Of a stretch of DNA of 64,000 bases, positions 21,773 through 33,935 are shown piece after piece; positions within the stretch are counted from its first letter, which is position 1; each line of letters starts with the position of its first letter. Under the pieces are notes generated by a model. It was not told the origin of the DNA, did no database searches, and was given only the letters and a program-made list of their open reading frames with translations. Both the position numbers and the translations under genes were made by a program. Origin of the DNA: Molossus alvarezi (Eukaryota; Chordata; Mammalia; Chiroptera; Molossidae); NCBI GenBank assembly GCA_037176705.1, contig CM073890.1, forward strand, positions 94,478,591 through 94,542,590. The letters run 5' to 3'.

Positions 21773-22336
21773 TTTGGTATTTAGATTTAATTCAAAAGTT
21801 CAGTTTGTATGCCTCATGGAAAAATAAGTTTAATAAAACATAGTACCTTAAAAAAGAAAAAAAAGATGTGTGGTGCTTAGCATGGTGGTCAGTACTTCAT
21901 ACCAGCCTGATCCACTTGCAAACCCTGCTTTAGGAGAATTAACTGCATCTGAGGCAGGAAGATAATACTGGGCCCAGAGTTTTGTACTCTTCTGTATTTC
22001 TCCAGCATCACCTGATTCCTCATCAAGTGAAGTTTGCACCTTTGAGTTATGAGTTTCTCTTGGGGTAATGGAAATTTATGTGCTGTCAACAAGCATATTT
22101 TTGACACAGTTTGACCCAACTCCAGTGGTTGTACATGGCATTGATTTAAAGAAGTGGCTTTTCATAAAGAGACATTATGGTTCAAGGAGCTAAGAAACAA
22201 CAGCAGCATTTCAGAAGTTTGAGGCACCAACAGACTCACTTAAGCTACCATTCAAAGGAATGACTGATACACTGTGGAGCAGCAGCTACTGCAGGGATGG
22301 CTGAACTGGAGATGGGGTCCTGGTTCTCTGCTGAGA
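21773..22336. other. spacer with unidentified - strand frames
   Basis: Two overlapping - strand frames (22119-21889 and 22039-21848) have protein-like composition (QTSLDEESGDAGEIQKS), but I cannot name a family. It may be a processed-pseudogene fragment. Confidence 0.3.
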
Positions 22337-22841
22337 TGTGGGGAAGAGAAGTTTTTCTCGACCTTCTTAGGATCCCTGGCTGGGTCTGAAAATGAAACTG
22401 AGAAAGACAGATTAACAAGAGAAAAGGATACAAATTTATTTAATCAGTTTTATGTGACATGAGAACCTTCATAAGGAAATAAAGACCCAAAGAAAGACAC
22501 CTGTGTGTTTTGTGCTAGGTTTGGTGAAGAGTGAGTGCACAGTCATAGAGGAATATAGTAGGTTAAAGAGTAGGAGGTAATTGCAATAACCTGGCTGAAA
22601 TTTAGCAAGACTTGTTTGTTAAGATTCCTCTTGGCGTCCCTTTGTCATTGGAGATAAAGATGCTCCTTTCCTCCAGGGCACCTCTTGAGAGTTTATGACT
22701 TGTTTTTCAGAGAAGAAGGGCAGGGAAGGAGAATGTCAAGTGACTTTTCTGCTCTGGCCATTTTTCTCAGAGTCCTTCAGCTTAATATATGAAACATGCC
22801 AAGATGCCATATTTTGGGGTAGTTTTTCCTGAACCCCATCA
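22337..22841 (-). repeat. ERV1-type LTR
   Basis: The - strand starts TGATGGGGTTCAGGAAAAAC with CCCCAAAATATGGC and ends CAGACCCAGCCAGGGATCC..AACTTCTCTTCCCCACA, features common to mammalian ERV1 LTRs. TG...CA ends; no matching TSD seen. Confidence 0.55.
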
Positions 22842-23097
22842 GTGGTTTGGAACTTTTCTAATGCTGTTTCCAAAGCAGCTATTTCAATGAAGGCTAATCA
22901 CAGGAAGAAAGTAATGCAAATTAACAAAAAGATTGAAGAAAAGATAAAAGCAAAGATTAAAAATTAAAATGTTAAGAATGAAAATTTAAAAGTAAAATAG
23001 CAAAAAAGCTTAAAAATGAATCATATACTTCTATTTCAAGATGGCCATTGAGCTTATTCATTTAACTTTCATTCAAAATATCACATCAAAATATCAG

Positions 23098-23366
23098 CCC
23101 TGGCCAGTTTTGCTCAGTGGTTAGAGTGTCAGCCGGTGAACCAGAGAGTCCCGGGTTTAGTTCCTGTTAGGGGCATGTACCTTGGTTGCAGTTTGTCCCT
23201 GGCCCTGGTTGGAGTCGTGTGGGTGATGACCACTTGATGTGTCTCTCTCACATCAATGTTTCTCTCTCTCTCTCTCCCTCCTTTTCTCCCTCTGCTCCAT
23301 CTGAAGATAAATGCAAAAAAAAAAAAAAAAAAAAAAAAAAATGCCTTCGGGTGAGGATTAAAAAAA
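23098..23366 (+). repeat. Ves SINE
   Basis: Complete copy with an A-rich tail interrupted after the body (A run at 23316-23340). Confidence 0.9.
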
Positions 23367-23378
23367 ACCATCAAATAG

Positions 23379-23592
23379 CCTGGCCAGTGTGACTCAGTGG
23401 ATTGAGCATCATCCCATGGACTGAGAATCCGGGTTGGATTCCTGGTCAGGGCACACGCCCACGTTGCAGGCTTGATCTCCAGTAGAGGGTGTGCAGAAGG
23501 CAGCCAATTGATGTATCTCTCTCACATCGATGTTCCTATCTCTTTTTCCATTCCTCTCTAAAAAATCAATAAAAACGTATGCACAAAAAACA
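23379..23592 (+). repeat. bat SINE (AATCAATAAA-tail type)
   Basis: CCTGGCCAGTGTGACTCAG head and AAAAATCAATAAAAACG tail, directly after the preceding SINE. Confidence 0.9.
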
Positions 23593-23850
23593 ACATCAAA
23601 CAAATATTAAAACATTAAAAGAGAAAACAGTGGTATCAATGATGGAAAACGGCATGATGACTTTAATTTAGCTAGCTATTTGGAAGTTTTGCAACCTGTG
23701 GTCAAATGGAGTTAGCCTGAGGGTTCAGTATTCTTTAAGAAAGAAGGTAGGGTTCATATAAGAAGTAAGTCAATGCCCAAGTTTTGTATCTCTGGGTAAT
23801 AAGAATTCCTTTTGGTCTGATCCAGAGGTAGTTCCTTATGATCTGCAAGC

Positions 23851-24177
23851 CTAAGGCCAAAGGTTGGTGCACTCAATATATAATATGGAGGGAAGATAGG
23901 ATGTCAGTAATTCATAGCGTGTCTCATCCTGCTGGACAGAGATAATGTTGATTCCTAGTACTGGCAGTGTGTGAATGTCTTGGTCAGCGAGTCTGCGTGC
24001 CCCATCCTGCTCTCTGGGAGATGAGCTATCCTCATCTGAGCAATCCTCCATAGCCTCTTCGAAAGTAGGCCTTGGCGAAGATCTACACTTCGAGGGCTGG
24101 ACAACTTTAGAGACCCCTTCTGTTGACATGGGTTCATGGCCAAAGTGCTGAGCAATCGCAGGCCCTTTTTTCCTCAC
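23851..24177 (-). other. unidentified 108-codon ORF
   Basis: The frame starts MRKKGPAIAQHFGHEPMSTEG and has an acidic stretch EEAMEDCSDEDSSSPREQDG, then a Leu/Tyr-rich end. The composition is unlike the surrounding AT-rich DNA and resembles real protein. I recognise no family. It has no visible introns and may be a fragment of a processed pseudogene or an old transposon gene, or a chance ORF. Confidence 0.3.
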
Positions 24178-24324
24178 AGAAATTTAATCCTTTATTGCTT
24201 CGAGATCTATGAATCTACTGGGGAAAAGGTGTGCAGTTGGGATCCTGCTGACCACACTTGTTTTGGTTCTGATCATTATACATAGAATACTTTGCTTCTT
24301 TTACATTTTTATATGCTTCTTATT

Positions 24325-24428
24325 CTTTTTTCTTTTTCTTTTGTGGTACGTGCCCCTAGTGGGAACCGAACCTGGGACTCTCTGGTCCGCAGGCCAATGT
24401 TCAACCGCTGAGCCAAACTGGCCAGGGC
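24325..24428 (-). repeat. Ves SINE, head only
   Basis: Only the tRNA-like part remains (GTGGGAACCGAACCTGGG..GAGCCAAACTGGCCAGGGC). Duplicated GCTTCTTTKAC flanks it. Confidence 0.8.
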
Positions 24429-24569
24429 TTCTTTGACGTTTATAAAAGACATATTGGAACAATGTTTTTCAGCTGTAGGCTATGAACTGTTAGTGAAATG
24501 TGGAATCAATTTAATGGGTTGCCACCAGCAATTAATAAAGAAAAAGGAACATAATAAAAGATATCAGAG

Positions 24570-24798
24570 TTTGGTCAGTGGTTAGAGTGTTGGCCTGCGG
24601 TCCAGAGAGACTCTGGTTGGGTTCCCACTAAGGGCACATACCTTGGTTGCAGTTTGTCCCTGGCCCTAGTTGGGTCATGTGGGTGGCAACCACTGATGTG
24701 TCCCTTTCATGTCGATGCTTCTCTCTCTCTCCCTCCCATTCTATCTGAACAAAAAATGAAAATATGTCCTCAGGTGAGGATTTAAAAAAAAAAAAAAA
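24570..24798 (+). repeat. Ves SINE, 5' slightly truncated
   Basis: Starts TTTGGTCAGTGGTTAGAG, lacking the first bases. Ends GGTGAGGATTTAAAAAA. Confidence 0.88.
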
Positions 24799-25142
24799 GG
24801 GATAATTGGTGTTGGGATAATTGCTTCTATTTTCTGTTTTGTTTTGGTTATCAAAATACAGTTGGTAGGTAATTTAGTAAAAAAATTCAGTAATAGTGCC
24901 CTCCTCTGTTCTTCCACAACATTGTACACATGCCTACTTTAGCAGTTGTCACATAATTATTTATCTATCTTCCTTCTTCTCCAAGGTATAGTGGGTCCTG
25001 TAAGTCAAACCATACCTTGTTGAATTTTGGATCATTTCTGCTCCCTCCACATCATTCAGCCCAGATTCTTGCTCACTGGAAATAATGTTTGCCTATACAT
25101 CTTTTGATCCTATACCATGATGATTAATCTGCCTTAAATGGT
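24799..25142. other. unique spacer
   Basis: AT-rich; nothing recognised. Confidence 0.4.
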
Positions 25143-25156
25143 CTGAAAGAAGATTT

Positions 25157-25456
25157 AAAAATTTTTATTTTATTGATTTATTTATTATTTTTTAATTAAT
25201 TAATTTATTTTTGTTAGAGATGTTTCTCCTTTTCCCCCCACTGATTCCCCCTTCCCCCTTCCTCCCTGCCCTGTCCCCAGCATTGTTGTCCATGTCCATT
25301 GTTCATGCATACATGCATATAAGTTCCGTGTTTTATCTCTCCCCCACCACCCCATCTTCTGGGGATTTGTACCCCACTTCCACATCTCTGGAACTACCCC
25401 ATTCCGCAGACTGTTATGTTCATTATATTCCACAAATAAGTGAGATCATATGATTT
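25157..25456 (-). repeat. L1 3'UTR fragment
   Basis: Resembles the 3'UTR parts at 7545-7760 and 8030-8170 (GTTCATGCATACATGCATATAAGTTC). CTGAAAGAAGATTT occurs before it (25143-25156) and again at 26016-26029 after two SINEs, so this block and the SINEs form one composite insertion. Confidence 0.7.
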
Positions 25457-25459
25457 ATT

Positions 25460-25533
25460 TATTTTTTTATCCTTACCCGAGGACATTTCTCCATTTTTTG
25501 TTCAGGTAGAGTGGGAGGGAGAGAGAGGAAGAG

Positions 25534-25586
<53 letters not shown>

Positions 25587-25756
25587 TCGACATGAAAGGG
25601 ACACATCGAGTAGCTGCCTCCTGCACGACCCAACCAGGGCTGGGGACAAACTGCAACCAAGGTACGTGCCCTTAGCGGGAACAGAACCTGGGTCTCTCTG
25701 GACCGCAGGTGGACCGTAGGCCGACGCTCTAACCTCTGAGCCAAACCAGCCAGGGC
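25460..25756 (-). repeat. Ves SINE with long (GA)n body
   Basis: Reverse Ves with an expanded GA run at 25546-25582 and tRNA end GAGCCAAACCAGCCAGGGC. Confidence 0.88.
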
Positions 25757-25784
25757 AATTTATTTTATTTTATTATTTATTTTT

Positions 25785-26015
25785 TTTATCCTCACCCGAG
25801 CACATTTTTCCATTTTTTGTTCAGATAGAGTGGGAGGGAGAGAGAGAGAGAGAAACATCGACGCAAAAGGGACACATTGAGTGGCTGCCACCCGCACAAC
25901 TAACCAGGGCCGGAGACAAACTGCAACCAAGGTACATGCCCTTAGTGAGAACCAAACCCAGGTCTCTCTGGACTACAGGCTAATGCTCTAACCGCTGAGC
26001 CAAACTGGCCAGGGC
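25785..26015 (-). repeat. Ves SINE
   Basis: Reverse Ves; its head abuts the right copy of CTGAAAGAAGATTT. Confidence 0.9.
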
Positions 26016-26469
26016 TGAAAGAAGATTTTTTTTTTAAATGGTCAGACTTTAAGATGATATTTATTTTGGATAAATCAAGCCCCCTAAATACATATTTAGT
26101 TTAAATATGCAAATAAATGAAAGAAACATACAATTTTTAAGATGCAGTTTTTCCTTTTACTATGTTTGTGTGGAAAACTCTATCCATTTATCGTCTGGTT
26201 AAAAAAACAGGTGTTAGTAATAGAGAGTACATATCCCATTAGGATTCCAAATAGTAAGGATACAGAATAAGATTCCCTGTGGTGTAAACTGCCCCCCCCC
26301 ACCAGTTTGCAAAGCTTTAGGATTTACATCCTGTCTTATTAGTTTTTTCCTCATTTTGTCTCTGCAGTAGTACTTGCTTATTTGTCCAAACTTTTGTTCA
26401 ATGTCTACAAAAATGATTGCTGTATTAGAAGACTGGTCTGCAATTAGATTATGAAGATACGTTTTCTTT

Positions 26470-26685
26470 AAAAAAAATTTTTTTTTCTTTATTGATTTTA
26501 GAGAGAGAGGAAGGGAGAGGGAGAGAGAGAAACATCGATGAGAAAGAACATTGATTGGCTGCCTCCTGCATGCCCCCCACTGGGGATCAGGCCCACAACC
26601 TGGGCATTTGTCCTGACTGGGAATCGAACCGGTGACCTCTTGGTGCATGGGTCGATGCTCAACCACTGAGCCACACTGGCCAGGC
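26470..26685 (-). repeat. bat SINE (AATCAATAAA-tail type)
   Basis: Perfect 16-bp TSD AAGATACGTTTTCTTT at 26454-26469 and 26686-26701. Confidence 0.93.
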
Positions 26686-26701
26686 AAGATACGTTTTCTT
26701 T

Positions 26702-26778
26702 TTTTATATATATATACATATATATATTTTTTATCCTCACCTGAGGACATTTTTTCATTTTTTGTTCAGATAGAGTGG

Positions 26779-26817
<39 letters not shown>

Positions 26818-26979
26818 ACATCGACATCAAAGGGACACATCAAGTGGCTCCCACCCGCACGACCCAACCAGGGCTGGGGATAAACTGCAACCGAGGTACA
26901 TGCCCTTAGCGGAAACCGAACCCGGGTCTCTCAGAACCACAGGCCAATGCTCTAACCGCTGAGCCAATCTGGCCAGGGC
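26702..26979 (-). repeat. Ves SINE at the same target
   Basis: Ves copy between the second and a third copy of the same target (AAGATATGTTTTCTT at 26980-26994). Confidence 0.92.
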
Positions 26980-27027
26980 AAGATATGTTTTCTTAAAAAA
27001 TTATATTAAAATTCTGCAGGAATTTTT

Positions 27028-27214
27028 TAAAATTGATTTTTGTTTGAGAAAGAGAGACATCAAGGTGAAAGAGAAACATTGACTGGTTGCCTCCTGCATG
27101 CACCCAGACCAGGGATCGAACCTGCAACCTAGGTATATGCTCTGACTGAGAATCTAACCCACCACCTTCTAGTGTAGACTATGCTCCAACCAACTGAGCC
27201 ACACCAGCCAAGGC
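27028..27214 (-). repeat. bat SINE, short type
   Basis: TGATTTTTGTTTGAGAAAGAG tail side and GAGCCACACCAGCCAAGGC head. Target GCAGGAATTTTT precedes it and GCAGCAATTTTA follows. Confidence 0.85.
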
Positions 27215-27229
27215 AGCAATTTTAATTTT

Positions 27230-27472
27230 TTTAATCCTCACCCAAGGACATTTTTCCAATTCTTTTCAGAGTGGGGGAGAGAGAGAGAGAGAGGAAGAGA
27301 GAGAGAGAGAGAGAGAGGTGAGAGAGACACATTGATTAGTTGCCTCCCCCATAACCCGGACAAGGGCTGGGGACTGAACCGCAACCAAGGTGCCTGCCCT
27401 TGCCTGGAATCTAACCCAGGCTCTTTGGTCCGGAGCCAGTACTCTAACAGCTGAGCCAAACCGACCAGGGCT
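27230..27472 (-). repeat. Ves SINE at the same target
   Basis: AATCCTCACCCAAGGACAT tail side; a third target-like copy TAGGAATTTTTAA follows at about 27477. Confidence 0.88.
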
Positions 27473-29517
27473 AGGGTAGGAATTTTTAATGGAGTATGGG
27501 AAGGAGAACCCAGTAGATTTCATAATGGAAATATGTCATTTCAGAGTTTCAATATTACTTCCTAGGCTGAAGCACGGACTTCAGTTACATGTCTGCCCTG
27601 CCCAGCAGGCTCTGATCATCTCGAAAGTTGTAGATATTGGCTCTGTGGGAGGTCTTTTCCGAAAGGAATTGCACAGAGCTGAGTTGTAAAGCTCTTAGGA
27701 AGAAGGAAAAGGGGCTCAGTCCTTCTCTGGCACTATTGTTTTCTCTAAAATACTTCTTTCCCAGCCCTCCAAATCCCCAGGGTTAAAAACAAGGAGGCAA
27801 GTTGGAGAAAAATAGAAAGTGGGAAATTTTCACTTTAATTCGCATATTTTCTGTCTTTTACAAAGCATTCATTCTATGCTGGGAACTGAAACTCTCTTGA
27901 GAAGCATAACGGGCATAAGAAAACCTTAGTTTACTTGAGGAACTTAAACCTAGGCAGACACAACACTGCTATTTTATCTTTGTTCAGCGTTCACAGGATG
28001 AATTGCTTTGTCGAAGTTTTGAAGTCGAGTACCTAGAGTTTAGAATTCTGATACCTAGTCCAAACTGATTCCTGATCTTGACAAACAGTTTAACCTATCT
28101 TTTTTCCTTATTTGTAAGGTGAAGAAAATGCATTTGCTTGTATCATTTGGCATTGCCATGTAAAAGGAGAAACAATTATATAGGCTTGTTTTAGGGAAAA
28201 AATATAAATAGCACATTTAAAAATGGATCATATAACATGTTATTGTCTGTTGGTATGGAGTTTAGCCTTAATTTTTTTTTCCTTTATAGGCCAAATACAT
28301 TTCAGTGGTTTTTTGTTGTTGTTGTTGTTGTTTTAGCATTTAAAACCTTTAAATAGGTTGACAATAACAGTAAAAATAGTTGCCATTTTTAAAAGCTCAG
28401 TTTGTACTAGGCATTTTGTGAAGAGCTTCTCATGTCTTGGTCTTATGTAACTTAGTTCCTCTGGAGGCCTGCATTTCTTCCATACCCAAGACCATGGCAC
28501 TGCAACAATGTGTTAATTTATGAATTTAAGTATTTCACTGGCATATTCCTGAATCTATAAAAGATTGCCAAAATATTAATAATTTTGAAACTGGTGACTA
28601 ATACATAGTGCTTTATTATGATTCTACTTCTGTGTACATATGAAAACATTTTCCATAAAAAACACAAAACAAAACAACTCTCCAGCTGGGGAGGGAAGGA
28701 TTGGTAGTACTTATAAGGGTCCACTCCTTATCCCCAACCCCCAGTCCTTCCTGATGGACTCAGGAAGTTCCTCCTTAAATAAAATAAAATAAAAAAATCT
28801 CTGTCATATACATGTGAATCTGTACAGAGGTGTTTATGTCTTTCTAAGGTGGTGGATTCAGGAGGGAATACTATAGGGAACACTGCTCTCTTTATCTGCC
28901 AGAATCCCTTCCTACCTTCCCACAGAGAACAAATCCTTCCTCTGTTATCTTCTAGGAGTTCTGGTGGGGCTGCTACTCATATTATCCCACTTTCCTGGCT
29001 ATAGGGGTGGGTGTGTAATCAGGTACTGGCCGCACATATATTCTACTTGTTGCTGACCACATCAGTGGATCTATGGATGGACACATGACCTGAACCAGGT
29101 CAATTAGAATTCTTTGCTACAACTTTATTTATAGATGTTAAAAGCTTAAGAAGGCTTCTTCCCCCTGGGATCACTAGTTGAGATGACTGAAGCCTAGAGC
29201 TGTCCCTGGCATGCTTTTTCCACCCCCACCAGCCTATAGAGGAAGCACACATGTCATAGGAGAGAACGAGATTGAAACATTGAGAAAAGCAGAGACAAAG
29301 GATAGAAGCAGCCATTCCGGAAGCCCTTATCCTTTCCCCTATCTTAAGACAAGAGTTAGCACATTGGCATTTCCCCTCAAGCTAGTTTGATTTGGGGTTT
29401 CTTATTTGTATCCGAAGTTTTGACTAATATGGGGAGTAAGGCCTTATGGACAGCTACTGCTTTGTACTTCAGTACTGTTCATATTCCAGCTAAGACCTAT
29501 AATCTAGCCCTGGCCTG
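27473..29517. other. unique sequence, no gene recognised
   Basis: About 2 kb of AT-rich DNA. A TTG microsatellite lies at about 28313-28332, and a MIR-like piece is possible near 28390-28460. Nothing else supportable. Confidence 0.45.
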
Positions 29518-29766
29518 TTTGGCTCAGCAGTTAGAGCCTCAGCCGAGGACCACAGAGACCCGGGTTGGGTTCTCCTTAAGGGCACATACCTCCTTTGCAG
29601 TTTTCCCCCAGCCCCCGGTTGGGGTCGTGTGGGTGGCAACCAGTCGATGTGTCTCTCTCACATCGATGTTTCTCTCTCTCTCGTCCCCCCCCTCTCCCTC
29701 CCGCTTTATCTGAAGATAAATGCAAAAATGTTCTCAGGTGAGGATGAAACAAATAAATAAATAAAT
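29518..29766 (+). repeat. Ves SINE
   Basis: Complete, with AAATAAAT tail and TSD AAGACYTATAATCTA at 29502-29516 and 29767-29781. Confidence 0.93.
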
Positions 29767-29782
29767 AAGACTTATAATCTAC

Positions 29783-32700
29783 AGCAGTGCCTGGTACATG
29801 GTAACCACTCAAAAAATATGTGTTGAAAGAGAGTTGACTCCTATTTGATAATCATGAGACTCTTTGATCATTCTCTTGACTTCTTGATGCATCGACTAAA
29901 ATAGGAATAATATTCATCTCCTTCAAGTCTCTTGCCTCATGATAACACAAAGATTATCGATGGTTAAATTTGAGAATCTTAAATATGGCTATTTTTTTGC
30001 AAATGAAAGCATCATTTTTGTACAGCTAGAAAAAGCTGCTTCCAACACAAATTCCCAGTAGAGTTTTCTAAGAAATGCCTTACGATATGCAGCAGAGCAT
30101 GCCCAACCACAAGGTACATCAATCATCTTACCATGTATCAGGCACCTTTTACAGGATTTTCTGTGATCCTGGTGTCAGTGTACATTCTGTATCAAGGCAG
30201 AGGTGATAGGTAGAAATCTGGCAGCTATTTAGAAGGGAGGCCAGGCAGTGCAGTGCCAGTATAATTAATGAGCGTCATTGCTCTGAGAGCTAGAGAGTGG
30301 GGGTTGGGAGGGGTCTTTCACCAGTCAGTGGGATGTAAGAAAAATCGGTGCTTTCACAGCCCTTTTACTGCAGGGAGGAGGTGAAGTCAAAGGACTGCTG
30401 TAAAGGGCTCTAAGTAACTCACTGGGTGGATGTACGTCCCCTTTCTTGGGAAGCAGAGAGGATTCAACCCCAGGCTTTTCAGCAGGGCTGATTTCAGCCT
30501 TGGATTGAGTGACCAGCAGGAGTCCTTTACACTTAGAAAATGCTTACTAAAAGATTATGGCTTACATGACCAACACCATTCAGAAAAGTTACTTTACTAC
30601 CATCCAGGACATATAGCTCAAAGAAGTGGTAACCTAGATCTCATTTTCTCCAAGTCCCCTGTAACCAGTGAAGTAAAGGGGCATTATTTGTTTTGTTTTT
30701 CTGTTGACTTTTTGGTAACCATGGAAGGCTCCTCGTACAACCTAGACAGGCTGTTTACTAATGACTATCTAATCCTTTTGTTATTATTTCCTCTGATTGC
30801 CACAGCAGGGAAAAATACTTCTGTCTTGCTCCCAAAAACTTAGCAATGTAACAACATTTTCTTAGTTTTAGTCAATTTTTCTCCGATGAATGGTATAAAA
30901 AGAAGACTCAGAGGGAAAATATACATTAAAAGTTTTATGGACATATAAACACTGAAGACCAAGCTTTAGTATGATTCACATTCTTCACAGTAACAACACT
31001 AGCTTCAGATTCATTACTTTTGGGAGGAAGAGAGGGAGAAGAGGTTTTAGCTGTATCTGTGATATTTTATTTAAAAAAGAAGGGATAGGGGGAGCAAGAG
31101 TATTATATGGGTGTTCGCCTTGTTTTTGGTAGGTTTCAAATATTGCATAATTAAAAATTTTTTTAAGTTCACCACATTATGCACATTAAAACTATCAAAA
31201 TAAAGAATGCATAACAAACAGGTGCTCTTGCTATGACTTTATGTCTGAGTTTATTTCAACAAATTCATTTGTGGTTGGTTTTTCAGATAGGAGAAAGAAA
31301 CCTAGTTGTGCGAGGGGTTGTCTTGGTATCTTTCTCTCTCTGTCTTTCCTTGTTTTTGGCTCTCCTATTTACCATGGAGATTACAAGCAAAACAAATCTC
31401 CAAAAGGCTCATGTCTATAAAGCAAAAAACAATTTTGCGGTAGAAGGATTATCTGTTTAATTTCTGATAAACTGAGGATTTGTGTGGGTACGTAAAAAAA
31501 CAAAAATGTAAATTTGGGGAGGTTTCTTTTTATAGAGCCAAAAAGACCTTCTATGTCTTTTTCCAAACGGATTTCTTCCTGGTACTCTGGCAGGAAGAAA
31601 TTCAAGTGACTATTCTGGTGGCTTTTCCTTTTTTCCTGAGAGTCCAGGATTGCTTTCAGGATAAAGTTTCTTCTTGCCCATGGTGCTTTGCTGTGACATT
31701 GTAATTGCCTCTGTTGAATTGAATAATACAAATGGGTTGTTTCTATGGTATCGGCTAAGTGGGATGAAAAGGTGAAACCCTAGATCTTGCGCTGAGAGGT
31801 CATGGTGCTACACCGCACCCCCAACTGTCCGTCAAAGTGGACAGGCAGCCAGACCCCGCTCTGCAGGCTTTGGCACTCATTTGTAACTTCCTGAGCAAAT
31901 TCACGCATGAAAAAGAAAATGACTTTAGTTTATGTTGTCACTAAGCCCAGAAAATCCCTGCCAACTCCATGCTGTAAGCTTTCCTAGGACCTTCTTATTG
32001 GTGGAGAATTTTAAACTGAAGGTGAGCGAAGAGCAGTGTCTCGCTGTCCCTCCCAGGCAGGCTTTGAACTAACAATGGGGCAGGTTGAAAGAAGGCTGAT
32101 AAATGCAAATCCTGGAATGCCAACGCCGGATCACACCGCGGCTGCCGAGGCCAGAGGTTGTCAACGTTCCAGCAGCCGCACCAACCTGCTCACTCTCCAC
32201 GTTAAGTGTGCTCAATAGATTTCGTCATTTCATCACCCTTTGAGTGCCTACTGTAGGCTAGTTTTCCTTCGCCCCTGAACGTGCTCTAACTCACCGCAGG
32301 TTGGCCGCTTAAGACCTCCAGCTACTAAACTGATCTGATTGAATAACTGGCCTGTTAAGAAAAGCATCCGTAAGAAGAGATGGAGGGGTCAAATAAAAAG
32401 TGCTACCTTACACTCTCTCTTCCTCAATCTTAGCAGCACTTGAGTCAAAGCAGATCTCCTTGGTTGTAATGGCATAAAAGATGCTATTTTCTTAGAACGA
32501 CAAACAAACAAAAACAAAAAACGGGAGGGGCGATAAGATGGGCAACTCGGAATTTTCTTTAAGACGTGGTGCTGACATTTTTTACTTTGGTGCAAACGGC
32601 ACAGTTCCCAGTCCCTGATTCCTCACCTCCAACTTGGTTTCGCCAAACTCCTTGACCCTCCCACCACTGAGGCTCTGCAGGACACATCCCTAAACTGAGT
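29783..32700. other. unique sequence
   Basis: No convincing exon. The 137-codon frame at 30430-30843 shows no family and no good splice context. GC content rises toward 31.8-32.2 kb. Confidence 0.4.
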
Positions 32701-33529
32701 ATTAAGGGGGTGTCCTTGGATTTGCGAACCTTTGAAACTTCAGGGAGAAGGACTTCATTCTCCTTGCTTCTGGCCCTTACCTGCAGGGGAGCCCCACAAG
32801 GGGGTGTAGGCCCAGAGGTCAAGGTCCTGCCCTCGGCCCCCTACACCCAGCAGGTTGGAGCCCGTGGAGGCGGCAGGAGCTCCAGTCCACTCTCCCAAGT
32901 TCCAGTTCCTGATTTCCGAGGGAGCTGCGGGGCTGGGAGGGAGGGGGCTGCAGAGTGAGCGTGAGGATTTGAATGAGAAAGCAGGTTGTGTGGCCAAGGA
33001 GCCCCGTTCTTCCCAGCCTATCTTGGTGGGGAGGGAGTGTTCTGGTGGTTGGTGCGGAGAAGTGCCCTTCTGGGGGGCTTTTCAGACCCTTGACAGGGTT
33101 TTGGAGTTGGAGTCACAGGAGTCAATAACTCATCACCCCAGCACTTTGGAGGTCGCTCCTGTGCCGAAGACTCCGAAGAACCCTTCATCTGCCGAACACT
33201 CAAAGTTGAGCAGGTCAGTGCTTTTTGGGGAATGAAGGGGCACGAGAAAGAAAAAGGGGACTGGTCCACCAGCCCAGGTGTGCAAGTGAGCAGGTGGCTC
33301 GAGTTTCTCTCTGCAGTCCAGGCCAGGAAATGCTCTCTAGGACTGTGTGCATGTTGTGCGCGGGGATCCCGCAAGCCTCTGTGTGGATAACTGGACCACG
33401 GCTGGTCTTGGGGTCCCATGATTCAGAAGGCTGTGAGTGTGTGAGCCCGCAATAGAACTTAATTCTCTGGTCTCTGGTGGTGGTGGGTGGGAGTTTCCCC
33501 GGGTGGAAGGTAAAGCCCACTTGCTGGAT
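32700..33529. other. GC-rich flank of the CpG island
   Basis: G/C-rich but CpG-poor shoulder. Many overlapping frames on both strands reflect low stop density, not genes. Confidence 0.5.
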
Positions 33530-33935
33530 GCTTCACCCGCCTCACCCTGTCCCCATGCGGGATCCCGGGGACCGCTTTCTGACCGCCAGACGCCGACGCG
33601 GAGAGAGCAGGTTCCCGGTCCGAGCAAGGGGAGAGCGGTGTCCATTACACTTGGGGAGTATCACAGTTCTTCCTGCGCCGGGTGACCTCACTCAGGACCC
33701 TGTCGGAGAGGACCAGTGCTCTCAGTGCGGGGAGGATTTACTCCATTGCCTTTTCCTGGAATGAACGAGGGCACCCGAGCTGAGCGGCGCGGACCCGGGG
33801 GAAGGTCGGCCCCACGCTCTGCGCTTGCGCGGGGTTCCCATGGAGACAGGGCTGCGAGTCCGGGACGCCACCCTGCGCGCCCCAAAGTCCTGTTCCCGGT
33901 TGATTCTCTGCGCCAAGCTCTCTCCTCCACCCCCG
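33530..33935. promoter_or_regulatory. CpG island, candidate PLCH1 promoter / first exon
   Basis: The only CpG-dense segment in the window (GACCGCCAGACGCCGACGCGG, GAGCGGCGCGGACCCGGGGG), sharply bounded by AT-rich DNA at 33940. It contains an NRF1-like TGCGCTTGCGCGG at about 33820-33832 and an RFX X-box-like site at 33834-33847. Such islands mark mammalian promoters. C3orf33 ends 31 kb upstream on the same strand, and PLCH1 is the next gene in that direction in human, which makes it the likely owner. I see no certain start codon or donor, and direction is inferred. Confidence 0.55.
33834..33847. promoter_or_regulatory. RFX X-box-like motif
   Basis: GTTCCCATGGAGAC resembles the palindromic X-box GTTNCCATGGNAAC, with one mismatch in the last block. 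Confidence 0.4.
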
